Origin: Okeania sp. SIO2C9
Lineage (GTDB): Bacteria; Cyanobacteriota; Cyanobacteriia; Cyanobacteriales; Microcoleaceae
NCBI RefSeq assembly: GCF_010672455.1
Contig: NZ_JAAHGO010000031.1
Coordinates: 1 to 64,000 of the forward strand
Direction of reading: 5' to 3'
DNA length: 64,000 bases
The position numbers were made by a program, and so were the translations under genes. Numbering within the stretch: the first letter of the stretch is position 1; every line of letters starts with the position of its first letter. Shown one piece after another: positions 30,907-40,201 of this stretch. The notes under the pieces were generated by a model that saw only the letters and a list, made by a program, of their open reading frames with translations, was not told where the DNA came from and did no database searches.

Positions 30907-31021
30907 AGAATGAAGAGTCAACTTTCTATGAAAATTTAGACAGATTGTCAATTCAGTATCCTTGGTTGGTATAGGTTTGATTTGTTGCGCCCGATAAACC
31001 TGACTCTGACGATATAGAATA

Positions 31022-31384
31022 ATGTTAGAAAAACTGAATATTTCCCTTTTTGCGACGCTTGCCGTAGTTATTGTAATACCTCAACAAGCTGTATGGAAGC
31101 GCGTCTGTCGCTTCATCACGCCTGAATTAGTTTTATTGCCCGCATTAGGATTCTTTTGGACTATAGTCTTGTGTTCTATGGTGAATACCTTTTTCACAAC
31201 CTTGATACCCAGTCCTTGTTTACCAACAGTTATCAGCACAGCTATAAATGTTTCTAAAGTTTCCAGAGGATACTTAGGAGTAGCTCAAGCTTTCTGGCAG
31301 TGTTCTGGTAAAACTCAGAATATAAATGCTATGTCTATTCCGCAAGTTGGTTCTCAAATAGAACAAGCTTACGCATCTGTTTAA
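31022..31384 (+). CDS. unknown small membrane protein under the c-di-AMP riboswitch
   Basis: 120 residues. Two hydrophobic segments (about 6-22, SLFATLAVVIVIPQ; about 34-62, ELVLLPALGFFWTIVLCSMVNTFFTTLI) are separated by a basic loop (WKRVCRFI). A polar C-terminal half (VSKVSRGYLGVAQAFWQCSGKTQN) follows. I do not recognise the family. No Shine-Dalgarno sequence is evident. The position directly behind the riboswitch argues that it is a real gene whose dose responds to c-di-AMP, and so to osmotic, potassium or cell-wall state. An ion-channel or transporter accessory role would fit but is speculative. Confidence 0.6.
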   Translation: MLEKLNISLFATLAVVIVIPQQAVWKRVCRFITPELVLLPALGFFWTIVLCSMVNTFFTTLIPSPCLPTVISTAINVSKVSRGYLGVAQAFWQCSGKTQNINAMSIPQVGSQIEQAYASV

Positions 31385-31416
31385 CGCATATTGTTACAAT
31401 ATTATATTTAATAGAT

Positions 31417-31450
31417 ACTACCTTACTTGATTTTATCATTGCAAGGTAGT
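31417..31450 (+). terminator. possible terminator after the riboswitch-controlled gene
   Basis: ACTACCTT (31417-31424) pairs with AAGGTAGT (31443-31450) around an 18-nt loop, 33 nt past the stop. The following GCTTGTTATTTG is only weakly U-rich, so the call is tentative. Confidence 0.4.
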
Positions 31451-32241
31451 GCTTGTTATTTGAAAAAATTATGTGATTGATAAATTAGAATAATGTGATA
31501 CCAGACAACAGGGGGAGAAAAATTTTTCTGTCTGAGGTTCATCATCTACATAAGTCCTCAGCAACTTGTTCCTTGCTATATGACAAAGTAAGTAGATAGG
31601 AGTTCTTAGTAGTTTTCAAATTTGGTGAGATACAAAAATTTTGAATTTTAGGGGACAGACAACAATCAACAAGGCAGAAAAAGACAACTCTACCTGACCA
31701 GAGGTGAGAAATGCTATAAGTTTTTGCAATCATTTAGTTAACATAATCATATTAAAAAAAAATACCCAAATGAGTAAGCAAATTACAATTCCTCAAACTT
31801 GCGTAGAAACAATAGATTTTGTATGATCTTCGCTTAAATACTTACACTTTGGCAGAAAGCAGAAGGCAGAAGGCAGAAGGCAGAAGGAAATATTGGTTCA
31901 AAGGGAGAAAGTTTTTTTATCACGCTATTATTCAGGACAGGATAATCAAAAATTATGGTTGTGCATTAGTAAAGTGTGGGAAACGCCCTAGTAGGACTGG
32001 CAAATCTAATCTAAAAGCACTGATATATAAATTTTTTAGGATTTTTGTCGGGAAAAAAGTGCAAAGAATTCAGCCTTTAAGACCAAAAAGTTAGGACTTT
32101 GGGCAGACACTTCCCAGAAAGATACAGGTACAATTATTCCTCCTACTTTCGAGCGTCTCCCCACACTTCCCACACTTCCCACACTTCCCACACTTCCCAC
32201 ACTCCCCACACTCCCCACACTTCCCACACTTCCCACACTTC
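31451..32241. other. gap with heptamer and 9-mer arrays
   Basis: No credible gene. A GCAGAAG heptamer array lies at 31855-31890 next to TTGGTTCAAAG, as in family B copy 1. A 9-bp CTTCCCACA array lies at 32157-32241, the same kind as at 45-156. TATTCAGGACAGGATAATC at about 31928 is a decayed family B-like end. Confidence 0.5.
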
Positions 32242-32373
32242 CTTGACGCACTACCAAAATTATTATCTAGGGAAGAACAACAAGAATTAGAGGAGTTAAC
32301 CGCAGCAGAATTAGCAGCAGCAACGGAACGAAATAGGGAGATATTGGCAAATTTGAAAAATCAGGAAACCTAA
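32242..32373 (+). pseudogene. C-terminal remnant of an unidentified protein
   Basis: An open frame of about 42 codons ends in TAA at 32371 and reads LPKLLSREEQQELEEL, TAAELAAATERNREIL, ANLKNQET. It has good protein-like composition but begins inside the 9-bp tandem array, so the rest of the gene is gone. The family is not recognised. It ends 6 nt before xisH. Confidence 0.45.
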
Positions 32374-32463
32374 TTTGAAATGCCTGCTAGAGATTCTATT
32401 CATAATCTGGTTAAGCAAGCCATTATTAAAGCTCGTTGGGAAATTACCGGAAAATTGGGTTGA

Positions 32464-33200
32464 AAGCCTCCCCCTTCCAGGGGGACTTTGTGTTATAGTG
32501 GAAATAGCGGAAAGGTATTCAACCGCTCTAAAAACCTATAGCTACTTAACTGTAGCGTTTGCACCTTGAAAACTGCGGTCAGACCCCGCGTCGCCGTTAG
32601 GCGCAAGGGAATGCTGACCAAGAGAAGAGTTATGGGGTTTTGCACAGGAATGCTTGTGCTTAGGAATTGCTTTAAGCACCAAGTACCAGAGAACCAAAAT
32701 TTTTAAGGTTTGAACTGTACCGTAGGGCATACGGGAACAGGCTCTTGGAATAGAGCAAACGCTTGGGGAGAGAACCATCTCTGGGTTAGATGCCGCAAGG
32801 TGTTTAATTTAAGTGGACTCGTTGAACCAAGAATCCTGGTTTCAGGAGAATCTCCGCGCCTTTAGGCCGGAGAGTATGTCAAAGATGACCCCTATTTCAT
32901 TAATTGATAATGGATAATGGATAATTGATAATTACCTCTGGTTAAAACCGTTACGGAATTGAATATAAGAAAATATTATTTCTTCTCTTGGTCGATTGGA
33001 TATGGCTAGGAGACCCGTTCTTGCAGACCCCCTCCGAAGATAGACCGCTGTCTTGGTCGATTGGATATGGCGAGGGGACCTCGCCATCCCATCCTAACGG
33101 ACTGCTCCGCAAACGACCGCTTTTTTCCCCTTAAAAGGGTCGGCTTCAAGGCGCGAATTATTTAATTATTAATTATTAATTATTAATTATTAATTATTCG
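32464..33200. other. composite insertion inside xisH
   Basis: From left to right: a TGAAAGCCTCCCCCTTCCAGGGGG start; a family D hairpin (32575-32619); a segment resembling the RNA-encoding right end of a TnpB element (about 32690-32882); then a family F module (32899-33140) with two copies of GTCGATTGGATATGGC; then an AATTATT heptamer array (33157-33199). It is several repeats stacked in one place. No protein gene. Confidence 0.7.
32690..32882 (+). ncRNA. orphan omega-RNA-like right end of a TnpB-type element
   Basis: The segment has the make-up of the structured 3' end that TnpB elements transcribe as guide scaffold: a series of short hairpins (GGGAACAGGCTCTTGG, GAGAGAACCATCTCTGG), TTTAATTTAAGTGGACTCG, then TTGAACCAAGAATCCTGG and a terminal hairpin TCTCCG...CGGAGA (32851-32874) followed by GTATGTCAA. 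No tnpB lies upstream. It is either a fossil or a non-autonomous derivative that could be mobilised in trans. The identification rests on recalled similarity to cyanobacterial elements. Confidence 0.45.
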
Positions 33201-33544
33201 GTAATTTCTTATGGTGAAAGATTTTTGTTTATAGACTTAGCTGCTACGGGTCACGAGTTTAATAATGGAAATTTGATTGCTGCTAAACAAGGAAATTTCC
33301 AGCTTGCTATTGAAATAAAGGAGTTTAGAGGTAATTCTCCAGTAGTAGATTTAGAACAAGCTATTGGGCAGTATATTCTTTATCAATTGTTACTCAAAGA
33401 AGTTGACCCAGTTAGGGAAATTTATCTAGCTATTAGTAGCTTTACTTTTAATAATATATTTAGTGAATCTATTGGTGAATTAGTAATTAATAATTTACAT
33501 AAGAAATTGTTGGTTGTAGATTTAGAAAAAGTGGAGGTTTTACA

Positions 33545-34233
33545 ATGGATACCCCAAAGGTAAGCATTCAGCGGTCAGCTATTAGCTATCAGCTATTGAT
33601 GATAGGAGAAGATAAAAGTAATTGATAAATTTGGATAGAGTTAAAACTTACTGTCAAATTACGCAACTTTTAAGCTTATAAGGAATTATTAATTATTTGC
33701 TGAATGCGAGCGCATCCCGCAGGGAAGTGCTGACTGCTAAGAGCTGAATGCTTACCCCCAAAGACCTATAGATAAATCGTCAAACAAGTAATTGGGAAAT
33801 ATGCTAAATCACCGAATGATTAAGGTTTAAAGACTCTCCTTTAAAGGAGAAACAAGAAAAAATTTTCCTTTGAATCAATCCTATCCGCTTTCAAGGAGAG
33901 GTAATTATTAATTATTAATTATTAATTATTAATTGTTAAAGTCCTTCTCATGGAAATATTAGATTGGATACTGTTTTTGATGAACAGAGCGATAGAACTC
34001 CGTTCCGCTGACGCGATCGCTATGCTCTGATGCAAGTGGGATGGAATAGAGGTAAGCGAGTTCGAGGAAATATTATTTATATTACTTTAGGAGAGGGAAA
34101 AGTTTATGTTGAATATGATGGTATAGAACACGGCATTACTCAAGATTTAATTGACCAAGGCATTCCTCAGAATCATATAATTTTAGGACATTTATGGGAA
34201 ATGAATGCTGAAAATTTCGCGAACAGGGAATAG
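33545..34233 (+). pseudogene. xisI: xisI-like gene, broken by repeats
   Basis: It starts MDTPK at 33545, overlapping the xisH end by 19 bp as in intact pairs. It is then lost in repeat sequence. It reappears as DTVFDEQ at about 33961, is interrupted by a 36-nt HIP1-bearing palindromic repeat (about 33984-34025, with CCGTTCCGCTGACGCGATCG), and resumes at 34030 as MQVGWNRGKRVRGNIIYITL, KVYVEYDGIEHGITQDLI and GIPQNHIILG. The normal C terminus is replaced by a GGAATAG heptamer array (34223-34250). At least three independent lesions. Confidence 0.8.
33570..33955. other. insertion inside xisI
   Basis: It contains CAGCTATTAGCTATCAGC, a hairpin (GAATGCGAGCGCATCCCGC at about 33704; a relative lies near 55398) and a family F module (about 33820-33940: AAGGTTTAAAGACTCTCCTT, GGAGAGGTAATTATTAATT plus an AATTATT array). 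No gene. Confidence 0.6.
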
Positions 34234-34308
34234 GGAATAGGGAACAGGGAGAAATAATTGATGATTTATGTGGGATAATAGAATTTATAGTAAAAATAAC
34301 AAATAAAA

Positions 34309-34542
34309 ATGATACTAGAAGCAGTTTACGAACAAGGAGTATTGCGGTTAACCAAACCTCTAAATTTACCAGAGGGAACGCGAGTCGAAATTACTTTTGT
34401 TAAGAGCGAAACAAATTTTCAACAGAAAAAACCTGCCGATATTTTGGCAGCGATCGCTTCACTACCCCTAGAGGGAGAGCAGGATGAATTTTCAGGTAGA
34501 GACCACGATCGAATTCTTTATCCAGAGCAAGATAGACAATGA
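34309..34542 (+). CDS. DUF104-type antitoxin
   Basis: 77 residues. The N-terminal MILEAVYEQGVLRLTKPLNL, PEGTRVEITFV is the short beta-barrel motif of antitoxins in the AF2212/DUF104 group. The C-terminal half (KPADILAAIASLPLEGEQDEF) would wrap the toxin. Its TGA overlaps the ATG of the PIN toxin by 4 bp (ATGA, 34539-34542), so the pair is translationally coupled. An antitoxin neutralises the toxin and usually represses the operon. Confidence 0.8.
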   Translation: MILEAVYEQGVLRLTKPLNLPEGTRVEITFVKSETNFQQKKPADILAAIASLPLEGEQDEFSGRDHDRILYPEQDRQ

Positions 34543-34931
34543 TTTTTGTAGATACAAGTGCTTGGTTTTCTAGTGTTGTTCCATCAGATTCGTGCTATCT
34601 AGCTGCTACTACTTGGATAAGTGGAAATACTCAACCTCTACTAACAACGGATTATGTGGTGGATGAAACTCTGACTTTGCTAAAAGCTCGAAGAGAAAAT
34701 TCCCGGGCGATCGCTTTGGGAGATGCCTTTTTTTCCGGCAATTTAGCTACTATTTATTATTTTACAGAGGTAGACATACAGTTAACATGGCAAGTTTTCC
34801 GTCAATTTTCTGATAAAGATTGGAGTACTGACTGTAGCAGTAAGGTAGTTATGGAAAAGCTAGGGGTAACTCAAGCATTTAGTTTTGATCGCTATTTTCG
34901 TCACTTTGGTTTGATCGCTGTCGTGCCATAA
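34539..34931 (+). CDS. PIN-domain toxin (VapC-like ribonuclease)
   Basis: 130 residues, the usual length. Acidic metal-binding residues are visible: Asp5 in MIFVDTSAWF, Glu44 in DYVVDETLTLL, Asp in FSDKDWSTDCSS and Asp in AFSFDRYF. Such toxins cleave RNA (tRNA or rRNA) when freed from the antitoxin. The usual motif is DKxWSxTDC with one residue between Ser and Thr. Here it reads WSTDC, one residue short, which may weaken activity. It is coupled to the upstream antitoxin by an ATGA overlap. Confidence 0.85.
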   Translation: MIFVDTSAWFSSVVPSDSCYLAATTWISGNTQPLLTTDYVVDETLTLLKARRENSRAIALGDAFFSGNLATIYYFTEVDIQLTWQVFRQFSDKDWSTDCSSKVVMEKLGVTQAFSFDRYFRHFGLIAVVP

Positions 34932-35002
34932 AATAAGCGACTTAATCCAGAGTTCAATATTGAGTTTAGGCAAACTCAGTTTCTGGTAGGACATTTATGG
35001 GA

Positions 35003-35043
35003 GCTGATAACTGATAACTGATAACTGATGACTGATAACTGAA
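35003..35043. repeat. CTGATAA heptamer array
   Basis: Five to six copies of a 7-bp unit (CTGATAA, one copy CTGATGA) between the toxin gene and the TPR-CHAT gene. Confidence 0.85.
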
Positions 35044-35102
35044 ATTGCATATCTTCCTTGAAACTAGAAATATAATAGATGAAAATTTATAGTTGTTAGG
35101 AA

Positions 35103-38100
35103 ATGGTTAAATTTATGGTTTTTCCTAAGAAATGGTTATCTATTCTCAGTGTTAATAGTCTGATGTTATTTAATGTCAGTTTTCCTGTATTAATGTTGCC
35201 GAGTATTATGAATTTGATGAGTCTGAAAAAATTAAATTTGAAAACTTCAGGGAGTACGTTATTGACCCTCCTTTACTTATTGAGTGGGGTTGCTGTTACT
35301 TGTATCACCTCAACCGCAAAATCTGCTAGCGCTACTGAAGTTTTAGCACAGACTTCAACCAAGCAAAAAGCTCAAGCAGACCAACTCCTAAAACAAGGAA
35401 TTGAGAATTTGAAAAGTAGACAGTTGAAAACTGCGGTTCAATATTGGCAGCAAGCACTCAAAATTTATCAAGAAATTGGCGATCGCCAGGGTGAAGGTGA
35501 ATCTCTAAGTTTATTGGGATTCGCTTACAATGCTGTTGGACAGAATGAGAAGGCGGTGGAATTTTTGCAGCAGTCTTTAGTTATTTCCCTAGAAATTGGC
35601 AACCGTCGAATGGAAGTTAATTCTCTCAACCTTTTGGGTGATGGTTATTATAACTTAAAGCAATATCAACAGGCGATCGAAGCTCATCAGCAGCTTTTAG
35701 CTATAGCACGAGAAACTAATGATCGCTCTCAGGAAGCTAGTTCTCTTAACAAGTTGGGTGTCGCTTACAAGAATTTAAAGGAGTATAAGAAAGCTGTAGA
35801 ACTTTATCAGCAGTCTATAGTTATTGCAGCAGAGATAGGTGATAGGAAGAGTATCGCTGGTAGTTTGACTAATTTGGGTAATGCTTATGACTTTTTAGGA
35901 GAATATGAGAAAGCAATAAAAGCTCATCAGCAATCTGTAGCAGTTTTCCATCAAATAGGCGATCGGCACAGAAAAGCTCAATCTCTGAATAATTTGGGTG
36001 AAACTTATATGAGTTTAAGGGAGTCACAGAAGGCAATAGAAGCTTATCAGCAATCTGTAGCAGTTTTCCATCAAATAGGCGATCGGCACAGAGAAGCTCA
36101 ATCTCTGACTAATTTGGGTAATGCTTATGACTTTTTAGGAGAATATGAGAAAGCAATAGAAGTACATCAGCAGTCTTTAGCTATTGCCAAAAAAATTGAA
36201 GACCCCCAGAGGATAGCTAAATCTCTCAACAGTCTAGGGAATGCTTACTATATATTGGGAGAATATCAGAAGTCAATAGATTTTCATCAACAGTCTCTGG
36301 CAATAGCAAAAGAAATTGGCGATCGCGATGGGGAAGCTGGATCTCTGAACAATCTAGCTCTTGTTTATCACATTCTGGGAGAATATGAGAAGTCAATAGA
36401 TTTTCATCAGGAGTCTCTAGCAATTCATCAAGAAATTGGCGATCGCGATGGGGAAGCTCAATCTCTCGGTAATTTGGGTCTGATGTATAATAGTTTAGAG
36501 CAATATCAGAAGGCAATAGATTTTCATCAGGAGTCTCTAGCAATTCATCAAGAAATTGGCGATCGTCAGGGACAAGCGAGGACTCTTCACAATTTGGGTC
36601 TTGCTTATCAAAGTTTAGGAGATTATAGGAAGGTAATAGACTTCTATCAGCAGTCTTTAATCATTAAACGAGAACTTGGCGATCATTGGGGGGAAGTCGC
36701 ATCTCTGGGAAACCTCGGCAGTACTTACAGTAGCTTAGGAGAGTATGAGAAAGCGACAGACTTCTATCAGCAGTCTTTAGGTATTGCACAAGATATTGGC
36801 GCTCGCGGGTGGCAAGCGAGAACACTTTCTAACTTGGCATCGGTCAAACGCATTCAAGGTAAGCTTAATGAAGCATTAACAGATATTGAATCAGCTATCA
36901 ATATTGTGGAAAAACTGCGGACTAATATTATCAGTCAAGACCTCCGGACATCATACTTTGCTACAGTCCAAGATTATTATCAGCAATACATCGATCTATT
37001 AATGCAACTCCACAAACAAAACCCCAACGAAGATTATGAAAGCAGAGCATTAAACGCTAGCGAACGCAGTCGTGCCAGAAGTCTACTAGACATCCTAGCA
37101 GAATCAGGAGCAGACATCAAAACCGGAGTAGACCCCCAACTTCTCGCCCAAGAAAAGCAACTACTACAAAAACTTAACACATTAGACCAAGCGCGACAAC
37201 TCAACACCCCTGGATACAACCCCGACGAACTCAAACAACAAATTGAAACTCTCAGCAACGAACTCCAACAATTAGAAGTCAAAATCAAACAAAATAGCCC
37301 TCGTTACGCCAACCTTAAATATCCAGACCCCCTCACCGCTTCAGAAATTCAACAACAAGTTATCGACAAAGAAAGCATACTTTTACAATATTCCCTCGGA
37401 GAAGAACGCAGTTATTTATGGTTAGTAACTCCCACAGAAATTAGCAGTTATGAACTTCCTCCAAGAAAGGAAATAGAAGAATTAGCTAAACAATTTAGAG
37501 AAGAAATTATATCCCTTTCCCCAGTGCCAGAAACCGGAAATAAATTAAGTGAAATATTATTATCATCGGTAGCAAATAAATTAGGAAATAAAAGACTATT
37601 AATAGTAGGAGATGGCATCTTACAAACCATACCCTTTGCAGCTTTACCACTGCCACAAAATCTCAATCAAACTAACTATCAACCCCTAATTGTCAACCAT
37701 GAAATTGTCACCTTACCTTCAGCTTCAAGTATTGATATTCTCAGAGAACAAGTCAAAGGCAGAACCCCTGCCCCGAAAAAAGTAGCCGTTTTTGCCGACC
37801 CAGTATTTGCAGATAACGACCCCAGATTTCAAACAGCTTCTCAAACAAAAAAAGAAACCGAAACTAAGGATTTAATTGCAATGGCATTAACTCGTTCTCT
37901 AGAAGATTTTCTCGGTTTATCATTCTCTCGCTTAGAAGGAACTCGTCAAGAAGCCGAAGCAATATTAGCATTAGTTCCTGACAATTTAGAACAATTATCC
38001 TTAGACTTCGATGCCAATCGAGAAACAGCAATAAATCCAGATTTATCCCAATATCAAATAGTACATTTAGCCACCCACGGACTATTAAATGAAAGCCAAC

Positions 38101-38501
38101 CTGAATTATCAGGATTAGTGCTTTCTTTGTATGATAAAACTGGCAAAGAAAAACCAGGATTTTTACAATTAAACGATATATTTAATTTAGAAATGCCAGC
38201 GGAATTAGTAGTATTAAGTGCTTGTGAAACAGGAGTTGGAGAAGAAATAAGAGGAGAAGGGTTAGTGAGTTTAACTAGAGGATTTATGTATGCGGGAGCT
38301 AAACGAGTGGTAGTAAGTTTATGGAGTGTGGCAGATAATTCGACTTCTAAATTAATGCAAAATTATTATCGGAAAATATTAGAAACAGGTAAAAATCCTG
38401 TGGAGGCAATGAGAGAAACTCAGTTAGAAATGTTGAGTTCAGAAAATTGGAAAGCACCTTATTATTGGGCGCCATTTGTGGTGCAGGGAGAATGGAAATG
38501 A
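35103..38501 (+). CDS. TPR-CHAT protein (caspase-fold protease with tetratricopeptide repeats)
   Basis: 1132 residues. The hydrophobic N terminus (SGSTLLTLLYLLSGVAVT, cleavage likely after STAKSASA) suggests export; several in-frame Met (1, 5, 25, 36, 39) leave the exact start uncertain. About 12 TPRs of 40 residues follow (about 85-590: YEKAIEAHQQSLAIAKEIGD), then helices (600-740), then the CHAT domain (about 760-1132) with His992 (HLATHG) and Cys1041 (LSACETGVGE) and the terminal PYYWAPFVVQGEWK. CHAT is named from caspase, HetF, TPR. Repeats bind partners and the protease cleaves after activation; Cys and His are intact. The TPR region has several near-identical 120-bp units, so copy number may vary. 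Confidence 0.92.
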   Translation: MVKFMVFPKKWLSILSVNSLMLFNVSFPVLMLPSIMNLMSLKKLNLKTSGSTLLTLLYLLSGVAVTCITSTAKSASATEVLAQTSTKQKAQADQLLKQGIENLKSRQLKTAVQYWQQALKIYQEIGDRQGEGESLSLLGFAYNAVGQNEKAVEFLQQSLVISLEIGNRRMEVNSLNLLGDGYYNLKQYQQAIEAHQQLLAIARETNDRSQEASSLNKLGVAYKNLKEYKKAVELYQQSIVIAAEIGDRKSIAGSLTNLGNAYDFLGEYEKAIKAHQQSVAVFHQIGDRHRKAQSLNNLGETYMSLRESQKAIEAYQQSVAVFHQIGDRHREAQSLTNLGNAYDFLGEYEKAIEVHQQSLAIAKKIEDPQRIAKSLNSLGNAYYILGEYQKSIDFHQQSLAIAKEIGDRDGEAGSLNNLALVYHILGEYEKSIDFHQESLAIHQEIGDRDGEAQSLGNLGLMYNSLEQYQKAIDFHQESLAIHQEIGDRQGQARTLHNLGLAYQSLGDYRKVIDFYQQSLIIKRELGDHWGEVASLGNLGSTYSSLGEYEKATDFYQQSLGIAQDIGARGWQARTLSNLASVKRIQGKLNEALTDIESAINIVEKLRTNIISQDLRTSYFATVQDYYQQYIDLLMQLHKQNPNEDYESRALNASERSRARSLLDILAESGADIKTGVDPQLLAQEKQLLQKLNTLDQARQLNTPGYNPDELKQQIETLSNELQQLEVKIKQNSPRYANLKYPDPLTASEIQQQVIDKESILLQYSLGEERSYLWLVTPTEISSYELPPRKEIEELAKQFREEIISLSPVPETGNKLSEILLSSVANKLGNKRLLIVGDGILQTIPFAALPLPQNLNQTNYQPLIVNHEIVTLPSASSIDILREQVKGRTPAPKKVAVFADPVFADNDPRFQTASQTKKETETKDLIAMALTRSLEDFLGLSFSRLEGTRQEAEAILALVPDNLEQLSLDFDANRETAINPDLSQYQIVHLATHGLLNESQPELSGLVLSLYDKTGKEKPGFLQLNDIFNLEMPAELVVLSACETGVGEEIRGEGLVSLTRGFMYAGAKRVVVSLWSVADNSTSKLMQNYYRKILETGKNPVEAMRETQLEMLSSENWKAPYYWAPFVVQGEWK

Positions 38502-38541
38502 ATTCAAAATTCAAAATTCAAAATTCAAAAGTAAGAATAAA

Positions 38542-38753
38542 TAGGGTTTGCTGAAAAAGTTTGTTAGTGAAGGAAGGGAACAGGGAACAGGGAACAGTTT
38601 AAACTATCTGCTACGGTCAAATTTTGGGCATTGTCAGGGTCAAAACTTTACCATTTTGAGACAACAATAGCCAAAAACTAGGTACTTTTTCAGTTATGAA
38701 AAAGGCTCAAACCAATATCAGTCAATACTTTGATATTTAATCAGCAAACCCTA
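38542..38753. repeat. family C element, copy 2
   Basis: Ends TAGGGTTTGCTGA and TCAGCAAACCCTA are perfect inverted repeats. AATAAA flanks both sides and may be a 6-bp target duplication. Inside are GGGAACA heptamers (38578-38598) and the same right part as copy 1 (CAAACCAATATCAGTCAA). Confidence 0.75.
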
Positions 38754-38813
38754 AATAAAGTTAAAAGTTAAAAGTTAAAATTAATCTCTGACTGAGTTTT
38801 AACATTTATCAAT

Positions 38814-38942
38814 GTAGGTTGGTTTGAGGTCGAAAACCCAACAAATTGCTTGAATAAACAACAACACCTAACAAAGATAGGTATCTTTTGGGTTGCGCAA
38901 TAGAATATCCGTTCCGCTCCGCGATCGCTTAACCAAACCTAC
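38814..38942. repeat. small inverted-repeat element upstream of the C11 peptidase gene
   Basis: Bounded by GTAGGTTGGTTTG and TAACCAAACCTAC (nearly perfect inverse). The inside has AAACCCAACA and TTTTGGGTTGCGCAATAG and a HIP1-containing stretch (GTTCCGCTCCGCGATCGC). Short sequences of this design are common in cyanobacterial genomes. Confidence 0.6.
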
Positions 38943-39003
38943 TAGACCGACTGCATATTTTCCTTGAAATTGAAACTATAATAGTATTGATTATATCAAG
39001 ATT

Positions 39004-40188
39004 ATGATAATGATAAAGCGTAGAACATTTTGTCGTTATATTGCTCTGAGTTCAGCTTATTTTGCTGGTGCTTTAGAGCAAAAATTAGTTCTTTCTACTA
39101 CTGCCAAAATTTCTCCAATTAAATCATTTCATAACTGGGTAGTATTGTATTGGATGCCATACGATAACGATCTTGTACGCTTTGGTGAACCAATAATTAA
39201 AATGTTAACCCGTGGTACACAAAACTCAGAAGTTGCTGTAGTTGTTCAATCAGACTATTGGGGTGACAAAAAAATGCGCCGTCGTCTACTGATGAAAGGA
39301 ACTATCAAAGAAATTAATATACTAGGAGAAGATAGTAGTGATGTATCTGCTTTTTCAGCTTATCTTGATTGGGCAAAGAAAAATTTTGAGGCAGAAAATT
39401 GGGCTATTATTATTGTAGGTCATGGTGGCAAGATTAACGAAGTTAGTCCTGATGACCACAGAGCAACTAATCAAACACGAAGCTGGATGAGAGTAGACCA
39501 GTTAACCAATGTACTTAGCAATTTTAACCAAGGGGTTAATGGACGAGTCGAGCTACTTTTCTGGCAAAATTGTAACAAAGCTACCCTAGAGGTTATGTAT
39601 GAAGCAAGGAATTGTGCTAAGTATACTCTTGCTTCTCAACTGCTTCTAGGGGCACCAAATTACTATTATAGTGGTTTTCTCAATCGTTTACAAGAGCCAT
39701 ATGTCGGCGGACGTGAAGCAGCTATAGCTATTATGGATTCTGAAAGAGCTGATATGTATCATACTCTGACTCTGGTGGATAATCAAGAGGTTAAGCTGAT
39801 TCCAGACAAACTCTCACGGTTACTTCAGTTGATTCTCAACAACAATTTGCTATCAATCAGGCAATCAGAACTTTCAATTTTTCGCTATTTTGGCGAACAG
39901 TGTTGTGATGCTCTTGTATTTCTTGGTTATCTCTCCAGTTTGAGCAAGAAAGGATATCTAGAGTTTACTAAGTTTGCTAATTTTCTGCGTCAAAGGGTGA
40001 TTACTTTCCATAAAATAGGGGGAGAACTTTATGGTATAAGTAGTCCTGACAATACAAACTCAGAGGAATTATGTGGTTTGAGTTTATATCTTCCAGAAAC
40101 TCAAAAGGACACTTCTCGCTATAGTTCACTTGCTCTATATGAAAAAGTTGATCTAGTCAACTTATACAGAAGGATAGTTAACATTTAA
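39004..40188 (+). CDS. clostripain-like (C11 family) cysteine peptidase
   Basis: 394 residues. The N terminus MIMIKRRTFCRYIALSSAYF resembles a Tat signal (KRRTFCRY), so export is possible. The core begins WVVLYWMPYDNDL and carries the caspase-fold dyad: His140 in AIIIVGHGG and Cys190 in FWQNCNKATLEVMYEARNCA. The latter matches the C11 pattern in which Cys is followed by a Glu-containing helix. ASQLLLGAPNYYYSGFL fits the family segment after the Cys. C11 enzymes cut after Arg or Lys and are often self-activating. The following antitoxin starts 13 nt after this stop. The physiological target is unknown. Confidence 0.8.
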   Translation: MIMIKRRTFCRYIALSSAYFAGALEQKLVLSTTAKISPIKSFHNWVVLYWMPYDNDLVRFGEPIIKMLTRGTQNSEVAVVVQSDYWGDKKMRRRLLMKGTIKEINILGEDSSDVSAFSAYLDWAKKNFEAENWAIIIVGHGGKINEVSPDDHRATNQTRSWMRVDQLTNVLSNFNQGVNGRVELLFWQNCNKATLEVMYEARNCAKYTLASQLLLGAPNYYYSGFLNRLQEPYVGGREAAIAIMDSERADMYHTLTLVDNQEVKLIPDKLSRLLQLILNNNLLSIRQSELSIFRYFGEQCCDALVFLGYLSSLSKKGYLEFTKFANFLRQRVITFHKIGGELYGISSPDNTNSEELCGLSLYLPETQKDTSRYSSLALYEKVDLVNLYRRIVNI

Positions 40189-40201
40189 AGGGTTGAAATT
40201 A

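Larger units (their letters stand above)
32380..33563 (+). pseudogene. xisH: xisH-like gene (fdxN element excision controlling factor), split by an insertion
   Basis: XisH is an endonuclease-fold protein first linked to excision of the fdxN element in Anabaena; homologues are widespread with XisI. The N-terminal part is at 32380-32463 (MPARDSIHNLVKQAIIKARW, EIT). It then enters foreign sequence and stops. The remainder resumes at about 33201 as VISYGERFLFIDLAATG and continues through NLIAAKQGNFQLAIEIKEF, DLEQAIGQYILY and VDLEKVEVLQWI to the normal end. Removing about 730-740 bp (32464-33200) would rejoin the two. Without excision the gene is dead. Confidence 0.85.

Noticed and set aside
36226-36543. 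Minus-strand frame in the TPR-CHAT gene
   Set aside because: Antisense shadow of the 120-bp TPR repeats.
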